Assembly (NCBI GenBank): GCA_020201415.1
Contig: JAIVGW010000032.1
Location: 1 to 18,209 of the forward strand
Origin: Lentisphaerota bacterium
GTDB lineage: Bacteria; Verrucomicrobiota; Kiritimatiellia; JAAZAB01
Direction of reading: 5' to 3'
Length of the DNA: 18,209 bases
Numbering within the stretch: position 1 is the stretch's first letter; each line of letters opens with the position of its first letter. Positions 1 through 5,758 of this stretch are shown here, one piece after another. The position numbers and the translations under genes were made by a program. A model generated the notes under the pieces. The model made no database searches and was not told the DNA's origin. It saw only the letters and a program-made list of their open reading frames with translations.

Positions 1-1
1 C

Positions 2-35
2 AACTTGCACCCACCCCTCACGGAAACTTGCACCC
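2..35. repeat. 11-bp direct repeat AACTTGCACCC, two copies
   Basis: AACTTGCACCC occurs at 2-12 and again at 25-35, so the copies start 23 bp apart, about two helical turns. This spacing could suit a pair of operator half-sites for the uxaE promoter about 170 bp downstream, or it may be the end of a longer repeat cut off by the window edge. No coding potential is convincing between here and 291: the frame open from 28 gives a proline- and arginine-rich translation unlike the downstream enzyme. Confidence 0.4.
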
Positions 36-202
36 TCGATCCGTCAACAGCAAAACCGCACCCTATCCGCCACCCCGACGCACACTACAGCCTGCCTCCC
101 ATTGGTTGCCATGGCTGCCCCCCCCAATCCGCATCGCCTGCGGACCCGATGCCACGCCGCCCCCTCCCCAGTGTCTGAATCGCAGAGTCCTGTCGAACGC
201 GC

Positions 203-231
203 TTGACCTGGCGCGTCAAACGAACTATAAG
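203..231 (+). promoter_or_regulatory. Probable sigma70-type promoter for uxaE-thiS
   Basis: A -35 box TTGACC (203-208) is followed after 17 bp by a -10 box TATAAG (226-231). Each matches the consensus at five of six positions. It lies about 60 bp before the start codon at 292, in the right orientation and with a ribosome binding site between. The role is inferred from the sequence match alone. Confidence 0.65.
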
Positions 232-291
232 TTTTTAGAGTTACGGTGTGTGGCCGGAACGAATTCGCTAACTCATTATAAGGTTTCTGCA

Positions 292-1455
292 ATGGAAAAA
301 GTCAATCCCGTCGATCTGCGCGCCAAATATCCCCATACCAGCCCCGCCGTGCTCACTGAGACCCCGGTTTTCGGGTTAGGCTATCGTTCACCCTGGATCC
401 TGGGCAATGAGGTTCAGGCGCGTGTCGCCGCCAAGTTCAATCTCAACATCATGCTGGCCCAGCAGTCGGCGCGCGAGATCGAGCGCACCGGCCGCAGCTT
501 CCAGGAGGTCATCGACAGCGCCACCGTGAGCGCCTTCGCCGCCGACCTGCGCCGGCCCTGGGGCGCCGATGGCGACCACCTGCGCAATGTCGCAGAAGTT
601 ACCGCGGCGGCCAACGCCGGCTGTACGCATTTCACCTACGATGTCTCCCACGAGTTGTCGATTAGCCTGGATGCCGTGGTGGCACGGCTGCGTGAGCTGT
701 TCCAGGTCACCGTGGAATTGAAGGGGGCGGCTGGTTTCACCACGGAAATCTCGATGGACGAAACCGAGCATACCACCCGCCTGGATGATGTGCGCAAACT
801 GATGGGTGATCTGGGCAAGGCTGATGTGCGCGTGGACGAGATCGCCCCTCGTTTTCCGGGTTATTTCGAGAAGGCCATTGATTACTACTCCTGCATCAAG
901 GACCGGCGCCGGGTGTGCGACACCGCTGATTTCGAAGCTTATCTCCAGCAGATTGCGGAACTGAGCCGCGAGTTGGGGTTCCGGATCTGTGTGCATTCCG
1001 GCAGTGATAAGTTCAGCATTTACCCGATTATTGCCAAGGTGCTGGGCTCTGATTTCCATCTCAAGACGGCCGGGACCTATTATCTGGAGGAATTGAAAAT
1101 TGCCGCCCGGCATGACCCGGACTTCTTCCGTCAAATCTACGATTATTCCATGGAGCATTTCCAGCAGGCCCGCGCCACCTATGAGCTGAGCACCATGACC
1201 GAGGATATTCCCGATCTGCGCCCACTGTCCGGCGCGGAACTGGGACGTTTGTTGCAGTCCGGCGAGGGCAACGACGAGTTGCGCCAGGTATTGCACGTGG
1301 GTTACGGTTCGGTGCTGACCGAACGCGATGCCGACGGCCGCCCGCGTTTCGCGGACCGTCTGGAGCAGATTTTGCATGATAACGCCGGGGAATATGCCAC
1401 GGAAATGGAAAATCATTTACGGCGGCATATCCGGGCTTTTGTTGCCGGAGCCTGA
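292..1455 (+). CDS. uxaE: UxaE-family tagaturonate/fructuronate epimerase, short form
   Basis: This 387-residue protein resembles the tagaturonate epimerase family, which interconverts D-tagaturonate and D-fructuronate in hexuronate catabolism in the cytoplasm. The recognisable blocks are an AQQS/ERTGR segment near residues 51-63, MDETE near 160, HSGSDKFS starting at His235, KTAGTYYLE starting at Lys258, and HVGYGSVL near 330. I chose the ATG at 292 because TAAGG lies 8 bases upstream and a good promoter lies before it. The reading frame stays open upstream to 28 but gives low-complexity sequence there. As I recall, the Thermotoga enzyme is about 480 residues, so this protein is shorter both at the N terminus and between the FTYDVSHEL segment (near 640) and the MDETE block. 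That may be a subfamily trait or another internal loss. thiS follows after 7 bases. The family call is from memory of motifs; substrate preference cannot be read from the sequence. Confidence 0.75.
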   Translation: MEKVNPVDLRAKYPHTSPAVLTETPVFGLGYRSPWILGNEVQARVAAKFNLNIMLAQQSAREIERTGRSFQEVIDSATVSAFAADLRRPWGADGDHLRNVAEVTAAANAGCTHFTYDVSHELSISLDAVVARLRELFQVTVELKGAAGFTTEISMDETEHTTRLDDVRKLMGDLGKADVRVDEIAPRFPGYFEKAIDYYSCIKDRRRVCDTADFEAYLQQIAELSRELGFRICVHSGSDKFSIYPIIAKVLGSDFHLKTAGTYYLEELKIAARHDPDFFRQIYDYSMEHFQQARATYELSTMTEDIPDLRPLSGAELGRLLQSGEGNDELRQVLHVGYGSVLTERDADGRPRFADRLEQILHDNAGEYATEMENHLRRHIRAFVAGA

Positions 1456-1462
1456 ATCAGTC

Positions 1463-1660
1463 ATGCGTATCCGTGTCAATGGCGAAGTTATGGATTACAC
1501 CGGACCGCCGCAGCTTGATGAACTGCTGGCCTTGTGCGCTCCCGATCGACGGGTGGCCACCCTGGTTAATGACGAACTGGTAACGATGTCGGAACGGCCC
1601 CAGCGGTTGTTGCGGGAGCATGACCGGGTTGAGGTGCTCACATTGGCCGGCGGCGGATGA
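1463..1660 (+). CDS. thiS: Sulfur carrier protein ThiS
   Basis: A 65-residue ubiquitin-fold protein whose C terminus is AGGG. The terminal Gly-Gly is the end that ThiF adenylates and that then carries sulfur as a thiocarboxylate for thiazole synthesis in thiamine biosynthesis. The N-terminal RIRVNGE strand, the central VATLVNDELV segment and the final DRVEVLTLAGGG segment fit ThiS-type carriers. The frame is open further upstream, but the earlier codons overlap uxaE and translate to nothing ThiS-like, so ATG 1463 is the start. GGAG at 1447-1450 is rather distant, and translation may be coupled to uxaE, whose stop lies 7 bases upstream. No thiF, thiG or thiE is nearby, so a related sulfur-carrier role (MoaD-like) cannot be fully excluded. 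The pairing with uxaE has no obvious pathway logic. Confidence 0.8.
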   Translation: MRIRVNGEVMDYTGPPQLDELLALCAPDRRVATLVNDELVTMSERPQRLLREHDRVEVLTLAGGG

Positions 1661-1670
1661 GGCGATCAAG

Positions 1671-1725
1671 ATTTTTGCATTTTTTTTAAAAATCATGTTG
1701 ACACACACGGGGAATTTGATAGTCT
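1671..1725 (+). promoter_or_regulatory. Strong promoter with AT-rich upstream element, for tRNA-Thr-tuf
   Basis: A perfect -35 box TTGACA (1698-1703) is followed after 16 bp by TAGTCT (1720-1725), which keeps the key first, second and last bases of a -10 box. The 20-odd bases before the -35 are almost pure A and T (1671-1692), as in the UP elements that boost rRNA and ribosomal promoters. It is the only clear promoter ahead of the long tRNA-Thr to rplD gene run. The same A/T stretch contains the inverted repeat GATTTTT/AAAAATC (1670-1676 and 1688-1694), which is too weak to call a terminator for thiS. Confidence 0.6.
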
Positions 1726-1806
1726 TTCAGCTTTGTTGATTACAGGAGTGGTGTGGCCGGCGGGATGATCCTCGCGCTTGCGAGTGTTCAAGTTTCCGCG
1801 GTTTTG

Positions 1807-1842
1807 CTGCCGGTGGACAGTGTCGGCGGTTTTATTTTATTG
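1807..1842 (+). terminator. Possible weak terminator or attenuator in the tRNA-Thr-tuf leader
   Basis: CTGCCG (1807-1812) can pair with CGGCGG (1824-1829), including one T-G wobble, around an 11-base loop. A T-rich run TTTTATTTTATT follows directly at 1830-1841. A second small hairpin, CTCGC-GCTT-GCGAG, lies upstream at 1771-1784. Both fall in the transcribed leader, some 30 to 100 bases before the tRNA-Thr gene. The stem is short and the T run is broken by A, so any termination would be partial. This is inferred from base pairing only. Confidence 0.3.
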
Positions 1843-1869
1843 AGTCGGCCCTGCCCGGGATGTTGATCG

Positions 1870-1945
1870 GCCCACGTAGCTCAGTTGGCAGAGCACATCC
1901 TTGGTAAGGATGAGGTCAACGGTTCAATCCCGTTCGTGGGCTCCA
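1870..1945 (+). tRNA. tRNA-Thr (anticodon GGT)
   Basis: A 76-base cloverleaf: acceptor stem GCCCACG/CGTGGGC (1870-1876 with 1935-1941), D stem GCTC/GAGC, anticodon stem CATCC/GGATG around loop TTGGTAA with anticodon GGT at 1903-1905, T stem AACGG/CCGTT around TTCAATC, discriminator T, and an encoded CCA at 1943-1945. The anticodon reads ACC and ACU threonine codons. A tRNA-Thr(GGT) just upstream of tuf is a widely seen arrangement (thrT-tufB in E. coli). The gap of about 55 bases to the tuf start suggests that the tRNA is cut from a shared transcript. Confidence 0.97.
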
Positions 1946-1999
1946 TATAGGTGTTGCAAACAAGGCTGGCAAGCGAGTAATGCGAAGGAGACGGTAGCT

Positions 2000-3116
2000 A
2001 TGGCAAAAGAAAAATTCGAACGTACTAAACCGCATGTGAACGTAGGGACGATCGGTCACGTCGATCACGGCAAGACCACCCTGACGGCGGCCATCACCAA
2101 GGTGCAATCCTTGAAGGGCTTCAGCAACTACATCTCTTATGATGAAGTGGCCAAGGCTTCCGAGTCGCAGGGTCGCCGCGATTCCACCAAGATTCTGACC
2201 ATTGCCACCTCGCACGTGGAATATGGCTCGGCCAACCGCCACTATGCGCATGTGGACTGCCCCGGTCACGCGGACTATGTCAAGAACATGATTACCGGCG
2301 CCGCGCAGATGGACGGCGCGATCCTGGTGGTCAGTGCTTCCGATGGCCCGATGCCTCAGACGCGCGAACACATCCTGCTGGCCCGCCAGGTGGGCGTGCC
2401 GGCCATCGTCGTTTTCCTGAACAAGGTTGATACCGTGGATGATCCGGAACTGCTGGACCTGGTGGAACTGGAAATCCGCGATTTGCTGACCAGCTACCAG
2501 TTCCCCGGCGACAAGATTCCGATCGTGCGCGGTAGCGCGCTGAAGGCCGTCAATGTTGACGATCCGAATTCGGAAGATGCCAAGTGCATTCAGGAACTGA
2601 TGGATGCCCTGGATTCCTATATTGAAGAGCCCGTGCGCGTGGTGGATCAGGCGTTCCTGATGCCGATCGAAGACGTGTTTTCGATCGAAGGCCGCGGCAC
2701 CGTGGTTACCGGCCGCATCGAACGCGGTTTGGTCAAGGTCGGCGAGGAAGTTGAAATCGTCGGGTTGAAGGATACGCAGAAGACCGTGGTCACCGGCGTG
2801 GAAATGTTCCGTAAGATTCTGGACCAGGGCCAGGCGGGCGACAATGTCGGCTGTCTGCTGCGCAGTGTCAAGAAGAGAGGGTGGCCGCCACACGGCGTTC
2901 TTCAAGGGCTACCGTCCGCAGTTTTATTTCCGTACCACCGACGTAACCGGTGAGATCACCCTGCCGGAAGGTGTGGAAATGGTCATGCCCGGCGATAACG
3001 TCGAGGTGGATGTCAAGTTGATCGTGCCGATCGCCATGGAAAAAGGTGTGCGCTTCGCCATCCGCGAAGGCGGCCGCACCGTGGGCGCCGGTCAGGTCAT
3101 CGAAGTGATTAAATAA
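2000..3116 (+). pseudogene. tuf: Elongation factor Tu, broken by an internal deletion with frameshift
   Basis: EF-Tu delivers aminoacyl-tRNA to the ribosome using GTP. The start ATG 2000 has GAAGGAG at 1984-1990. The G domain is complete: GHVDHGKT (residues 19-26), DCPGH (86-90), NKVD (141-144) and a SAL motif. Switch I is unusual: a longer loop leads into K-I-L-T-I in place of R-G-I-T-I, keeping the Mg-binding Thr (Thr67). Domain 2 reads normally up to V-K-K (residues 290-292, ending at 2875). The next recognisable EF-Tu text, E-G-G-R-H-T, begins at 2877 in another frame and continues to the TAA at 3114-3116. About 31 residues that normally join domains 2 and 3 are absent, and the net loss is not a multiple of three. 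Read without correction, the first frame ends at 2953. Either this copy is dead, or the deletion is a sequence artefact. rpmG follows. Confidence 0.93.
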
Positions 3117-3125
3117 TGGCTGGAT

Positions 3126-3152
3126 TGCCCGGCAGCCAGTGGCCGCCGGGCA
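3126..3152 (+). promoter_or_regulatory. Very stable RNA hairpin between tuf and rpmG
   Basis: TGCCCGGC (3126-3133) pairs with GCCGGGCA (3145-3152). Inside it GCC (3135-3137) pairs with GGC (3141-3143), with one A-C mismatch and an AGT loop. No T run follows, so it is not a typical Rho-independent terminator. More GC-rich inverted repeats (CCGGCCGCCGGCCGG-like) follow to about 3180. A stabiliser of the 3' end of tuf mRNA or a processing site would fit, but the function is an inference. Confidence 0.5.
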
Positions 3153-3201
3153 GCTGCCGGCCGCCGGCCGGCCGCCGGGTGCGCTATGCCGGGAGTTGAT
3201 T

Positions 3202-3354
3202 ATGCCGCGCGAACTGATAACGTTGGCCTGTACTGAGTGCAAGCGCCGTAATTACATGACCACCAAGGATAAACGGAAGACGCCGGAACGGTTGGAATTG
3301 AAAAAATTCTGCCGTTTCGATGGCAAGCGTACCTTGCATCGCGAATACCGTTGA
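3202..3354 (+). CDS. rpmG: 50S ribosomal protein L33
   Basis: A 50-residue L33, a small protein of the large subunit near the E site. It has the family core K-R-K-T-P-E-R-L-E-L-K-K-F and the ending T-L-H-R-E. GGGAG at 3191-3195 places the start at ATG 3202; the frame is open a little upstream, but that part translates the GC-rich hairpin region. Zinc-binding L33 proteins carry two CxxC pairs. Here Cys10 and Cys13 are both present, but the second pair has only Cys37, with Asp at residue 40. The ribbon is therefore one ligand short and may bind zinc through Asp or a His, or not at all. tRNA-Trp begins 16 bases later, so the two genes almost certainly share a transcript. Confidence 0.93.
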   Translation: MPRELITLACTECKRRNYMTTKDKRKTPERLELKKFCRFDGKRTLHREYR

Positions 3355-3370
3355 TCGAAATATTATTGGA

Positions 3371-3446
3371 AGGCCAGTAGCTCAATTGGCAGAGTACCGG
3401 TCTCCAAAACCGGGTGTTGAGGGTTCGAGTCCCCCCTGGCCTGCCA
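3371..3446 (+). tRNA. tRNA-Trp (anticodon CCA)
   Basis: A 76-base cloverleaf: acceptor stem AGGCCAG/CTGGCCT (3371-3377 with 3436-3442), anticodon stem CCGGT/ACCGG around CTCCAAA with anticodon CCA at 3404-3406, T loop TTCGAGT, discriminator G, and an encoded CCA at 3444-3446. The D stem GCTC/GAGT ends in a G-T wobble. The T stem GAGGG/CCCCC has an A-C mismatch at its second pair (3420 with 3434). A tRNA-Trp just upstream of secE is common in bacteria. Confidence 0.97.
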
Positions 3447-3494
3447 TACTGAATGGAAGCGTGGGCGTGTAGCCCTGTTGGCTGACTGGTGCGT

Positions 3495-3695
3495 ATGAAG
3501 AAATTGACGCAAATCGTGCTCGATACACGTAATTTTTTTGGCGATGTCATGGCGGAATTGCGCAAGTCCTCCTGGCCGACTCGCCCGGAATTGCTGGATT
3601 CCACCGTGGTGGTGATCCTGTCCGTCGTGGCGCTGGCCATATTTGTCGGTTTCAGCGATCTGATTTTGATGAAGTTCCTTGAAATGGTTTTGTGA
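3495..3695 (+). CDS. secE: Preprotein translocase subunit SecE
   Basis: A 66-residue single-span SecE, which clamps SecY in the inner-membrane SecYEG channel. The N-terminal amphipathic part leads to the family signature AELRKSSWPTRPE (about residues 20-32), followed by one hydrophobic segment (about 37-60) rich in Val, Ile and Leu. ATG 3495 is taken as the start. A GTG two codons earlier (3489) is possible, and neither has a clear ribosome binding site, which is unusual among the genes here. nusG follows after 19 bases, the standard secE-nusG pairing. Confidence 0.93.
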   Translation: MKKLTQIVLDTRNFFGDVMAELRKSSWPTRPELLDSTVVVILSVVALAIFVGFSDLILMKFLEMVL

Positions 3696-3714
3696 CCTGC
3701 GCACGGAGTAACGG

Positions 3715-4263
3715 ATGGAAAAGCAATGGTTTGTGGTGCATACGCTTACCGGCAAGGAAGTGCGGGTTAAGGAAAGTCTTGAACGAAGGACCAGCACCGA
3801 GGAGATGGGTGACCTGATGGGTGAGGTCTCCATCCCTTCCGAAAAGGTTTCCGAAGTCAAAAAGGGTAAAAAGACCACCGTGACCCGGATGTTTTATCCG
3901 GGCTATGTGCTGGTGCAGATGGCTCTTTATAATGATGATGGTTCGCTGAACGAGCGTTCCTGGTATTATGTGCGGGAGACGCCGGGCGTGATCGGATTCG
4001 CCGGTGGTGAGCGCCCCCGGCCCCTGAGCGCGGCCGAGGTCGAAGCCGTGATGTACCAGATTGAAGACAAGAAGGAGAAGGTTAAACCCAAGATTGAGTT
4101 TGCCGTGGGTGAGACGGTCAAGATCAATGATGGTCCCTTCCTGAACTTCAATGGCGTGATTGAGGATGTTGACCCCGAACGGGGCAAGCTGCGCGTGTCG
4201 GTGGCTATCTTCGGCCGCACGGCGCCGGTGGAACTGGAGTATTGGCAGATCGAGCGCGTATAA
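3715..4263 (+). CDS. nusG: Transcription termination/antitermination protein NusG
   Basis: A full-length NusG of 182 residues (181 in E. coli). The N-terminal NGN domain, which binds the RNA polymerase clamp, starts with KQWFVVHTLTGKE and contains the FYPGYVLVQM strand and the TPGVIGF segment. The C-terminal KOW domain (about 128-182) has F-A-V-G-E-T-V-K-I-N-D-G-P-F and ends in F-G-R-T-A-P-V-E-L-E. The C-terminal domain contacts Rho or S10, linking transcription to translation or termination. CGGAG at 3704-3708 supports ATG 3715. No missing segments are visible, in contrast to tuf just upstream. Confidence 0.97.
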   Translation: MEKQWFVVHTLTGKEVRVKESLERRTSTEEMGDLMGEVSIPSEKVSEVKKGKKTTVTRMFYPGYVLVQMALYNDDGSLNERSWYYVRETPGVIGFAGGERPRPLSAAEVEAVMYQIEDKKEKVKPKIEFAVGETVKINDGPFLNFNGVIEDVDPERGKLRVSVAIFGRTAPVELEYWQIERV

Positions 4264-4289
4264 CGTGTTTCCGCGTAAACGGATGATTG

Positions 4290-4314
4290 CGGCGCTGGCT
4301 TTACGGCCGCGCCG
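4290..4314 (+). promoter_or_regulatory. Hairpin in the rplK leader, candidate L1 autoregulation site
   Basis: CGGCGC (4290-4295) pairs with GCGCCG (4309-4314) and GGC (4297-4299) pairs with GCC (4306-4308), leaving one bulged T and a TTTACG loop: a nine-pair stem 15 bases before the rplK start. In E. coli, L1 represses rplK-rplA by binding a structure in this leader, so the position fits. I cannot confirm the L1 recognition bases. If L1 is truly truncated here, such control would be affected. Confidence 0.35.
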
Positions 4315-4328
4315 GGGCGAGGGATTGT

Positions 4329-4754
4329 ATGGCAAAAAAAGTTACGGGAATGATTAAGCTGCAGATTCCGGCCGGACAGGCCAATCCGGCCCCTCCGGTC
4401 GGACCGGCGCTCGGTCAGCAGGGCGTCAATATCATGGCCTTCTGCAAGGAGTTCAATGCGGCCACGCAACAGCAAACCGGTATGATTATCCCGGTGGTGA
4501 TCACGGTTTATCAGGACAAGTCCTTCACGTTCATAACCAAAAGCCCGCCGGCTGCTTCCCTGATCAAGCGTGCCGTGGGCCTGGCCAAGGGATCGGCCAT
4601 GCCCAATCGCGACAAGGTCGGCAAGCTGACCCGGGCCCAGATCGCCGAGATTGTAAAGACCAAACAGCAGGATTTAAACGCAATCGATCAAGAGCGTGCG
4701 GGCCGGATGATCATGGGAACGGCGCGCAGCATGGGGGTGGAGGTGGTTGACTGA
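4329..4754 (+). CDS. rplK: 50S ribosomal protein L11
   Basis: A complete L11 of 141 residues (142 in E. coli), part of the GTPase-associated centre that the elongation factors touch. The N-terminal domain has K-L-Q-I-P-A-G-Q-A-N-P-A-P-P-V-G-P-A-L-G, with the proline-rich stretch implicated in thiostrepton action and stringent-factor sensing. The C-terminal rRNA-binding domain runs from about residue 70 and ends G-T-A-R-S-M-G-V-E-V-V. GAGGG at 4319-4323, five bases before ATG 4329, sets the start. rplA begins one base after the stop codon, so the pair is probably translationally coupled. Confidence 0.97.
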   Translation: MAKKVTGMIKLQIPAGQANPAPPVGPALGQQGVNIMAFCKEFNAATQQQTGMIIPVVITVYQDKSFTFITKSPPAASLIKRAVGLAKGSAMPNRDKVGKLTRAQIAEIVKTKQQDLNAIDQERAGRMIMGTARSMGVEVVD

Positions 4755-4755
4755 T

Positions 4756-5139
4756 ATGGCCAAGCACGGAAAAAGCTATCGCAAGAATGCCGAGCAGTTG
4801 GACGCCGGTAAGGTCTATACCCTGGAAGAGGCTATTGCCTTCGTAAAGGGACATCCCGGCGCCAAATTTGATGAAATGGTGGATGTTGCCTTCCGCCTGG
4901 GGGTTGATTACAAGAAATCCGATCAAATGGTCCGCGGTTCCGTGAGCCTGCCGCACGGTACCGGCAAGAATGTGCGCGTGGTGGTTTTCGCCACCGGGGA
5001 GAATGTCACGACTTTGATCAAGGCCATCTGCGATGCCCGTCCAGTTTCAGCCAAGGGTGTTTTTATCAAGAACTGCGTCATCAGTTCGACCATGGGGGTC
5101 GGGTTGCCCGTGCAGATTCGCGAGTTTCTCGCCGTATAA
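4756..5139 (+). CDS. rplA: 50S ribosomal protein L1, lacking domain II (in-frame internal deletion)
   Basis: Only 127 residues, against about 230 for normal L1, the mobile stalk protein at the E site and repressor of its own operon. The N-terminal part is normal (K-S-D-Q-M-V-R-G-S-V-S-L-P-H-G-T-G-K-N) up to V-F-A-T-G-E (residue 82). The text then jumps to E-N-V-T-T-L-I-K-A, which matches E. coli around residue 190, and continues to the normal S-A-K-G-V-F-I-K end. The missing part of about 105 residues is all of domain II plus a strand of domain I. The frame is kept. The junction, GGGGAGAATG near 4996-5005, looks like two Gly-Glu/Glu-Asn contexts merged. Start: ATG 4756 with GGAGGTGG at 4739-4746 inside rplK. 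A foldable product is doubtful. Confidence 0.93.
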   Translation: MAKHGKSYRKNAEQLDAGKVYTLEEAIAFVKGHPGAKFDEMVDVAFRLGVDYKKSDQMVRGSVSLPHGTGKNVRVVVFATGENVTTLIKAICDARPVSAKGVFIKNCVISSTMGVGLPVQIREFLAV

Positions 5140-5150
5140 CAGGTGCAGCT

Positions 5151-5666
5151 ATGAGGATAGAGAAAAAAGCAATCATCGATGAAATCCGGGCCAGCCTGGA
5201 GCAGTCCGAATTTGTCGTCATGACCGATTATTCCGGTATGCAGGTGGTGCAGTTCAACGACCTGCGCCGCAGCTTGTCCGGTCATGGCGCCCGTCTGCAG
5301 GTGGTGAAAAACACCCTGTTTCACAAGGCCGTCGCCGGCCTGCCGCTGGACAAGGTCGCCGGGCGCATTCCCGGGCCGCTGGCGGTGGTTACGGGCGGCG
5401 ATGGTATTGAGGTCATCAAGGAGCTCAAGAAATTTGCCCAGGCTAATCAGAAACTGGCCGTCAAGTGTGCCGTGTTTGAGGGGCGTCTGCTGAATGCCGA
5501 AGATGTTGAGGCCATTGCCCAATTGCCGGCGCGCGAGGTGCTGTACGGCATGCTGGCCGGTACCCTGGCGGCGCCCATGGCGCAACTCGCGGGTGTCATG
5601 CGGCAGAAACTGGCCAGCCTGGTTTATGTGCTGCAGGCGGCCGGGGATAAGAAAAGTCAATCCTAG
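5151..5666 (+). CDS. rplJ: 50S ribosomal protein L10
   Basis: A complete L10 of 171 residues (165 in E. coli), the stalk base whose C-terminal helix carries L7/L12 dimers. Family text includes V-V-M-T-D-Y-S-G-M, L-Q-V-V-K-N-T-L near residues 48-55, and the helical, alanine-rich C-terminal part L-A-G-V-M-R-Q-K-L-A-S-L-V-Y-V-L. AGGTG at 5141-5145 precedes ATG 5151. L10 with L7/L12 is a known autorepressor of rplJL mRNA in E. coli, but here only 11 bases separate rplA from rplJ, leaving no room for a separate leader site unless it lies within rplA. Confidence 0.96.
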   Translation: MRIEKKAIIDEIRASLEQSEFVVMTDYSGMQVVQFNDLRRSLSGHGARLQVVKNTLFHKAVAGLPLDKVAGRIPGPLAVVTGGDGIEVIKELKKFAQANQKLAVKCAVFEGRLLNAEDVEAIAQLPAREVLYGMLAGTLAAPMAQLAGVMRQKLASLVYVLQAAGDKKSQS

Positions 5667-5758
5667 CGCCGGGCGGCGTGCGGAATGTTCAGCGGTGTGA
5701 ATCGCGGCTGCTGGAGTCGCGGTAAATTGTGTAGGTTCAGGTAGGAGGAGACAGTATC

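Noticed and set aside
28..291. Upstream extension of the uxaE frame by 88 codons
   Set aside because: The translation is Pro/Arg-rich and unlike the family, a promoter lies inside it, and a good ribosome binding site precedes ATG 292.
388..1416. Long open frames on the minus strand opposite uxaE, tuf, rpoB, rpoC and fusA
   Set aside because: They mirror strongly coding + strand genes in GC-rich DNA, and their translations are His/Gln/Ala-rich with no recognisable domains.
1670..1694. GATTTTT/AAAAATC inverted repeat as a terminator for thiS
   Set aside because: The stem is almost purely A-T and overlaps the upstream element of the next promoter; it would be too unstable to terminate transcription.
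1765..1866. A 33-codon open frame starting with ATG in the tRNA-Thr-tuf leader, a possible leader peptide
   Set aside because: No ribosome binding site at a useful distance (AGGAG ends 16 bases upstream), no run of regulatory codons, and its stop lies only a few bases before the tRNA. It is probably chance.
2870..2880. Programmed frameshifting in tuf
   Set aside because: A simple shift would not explain the absence of about 31 conserved residues between the two frames; a deletion is needed.
2844..3116. A separate 90-residue protein starting inside tuf
   Set aside because: From 2877 its sequence is the EF-Tu C-terminal part in the shifted frame, so it is a fragment of tuf and not an independent gene.
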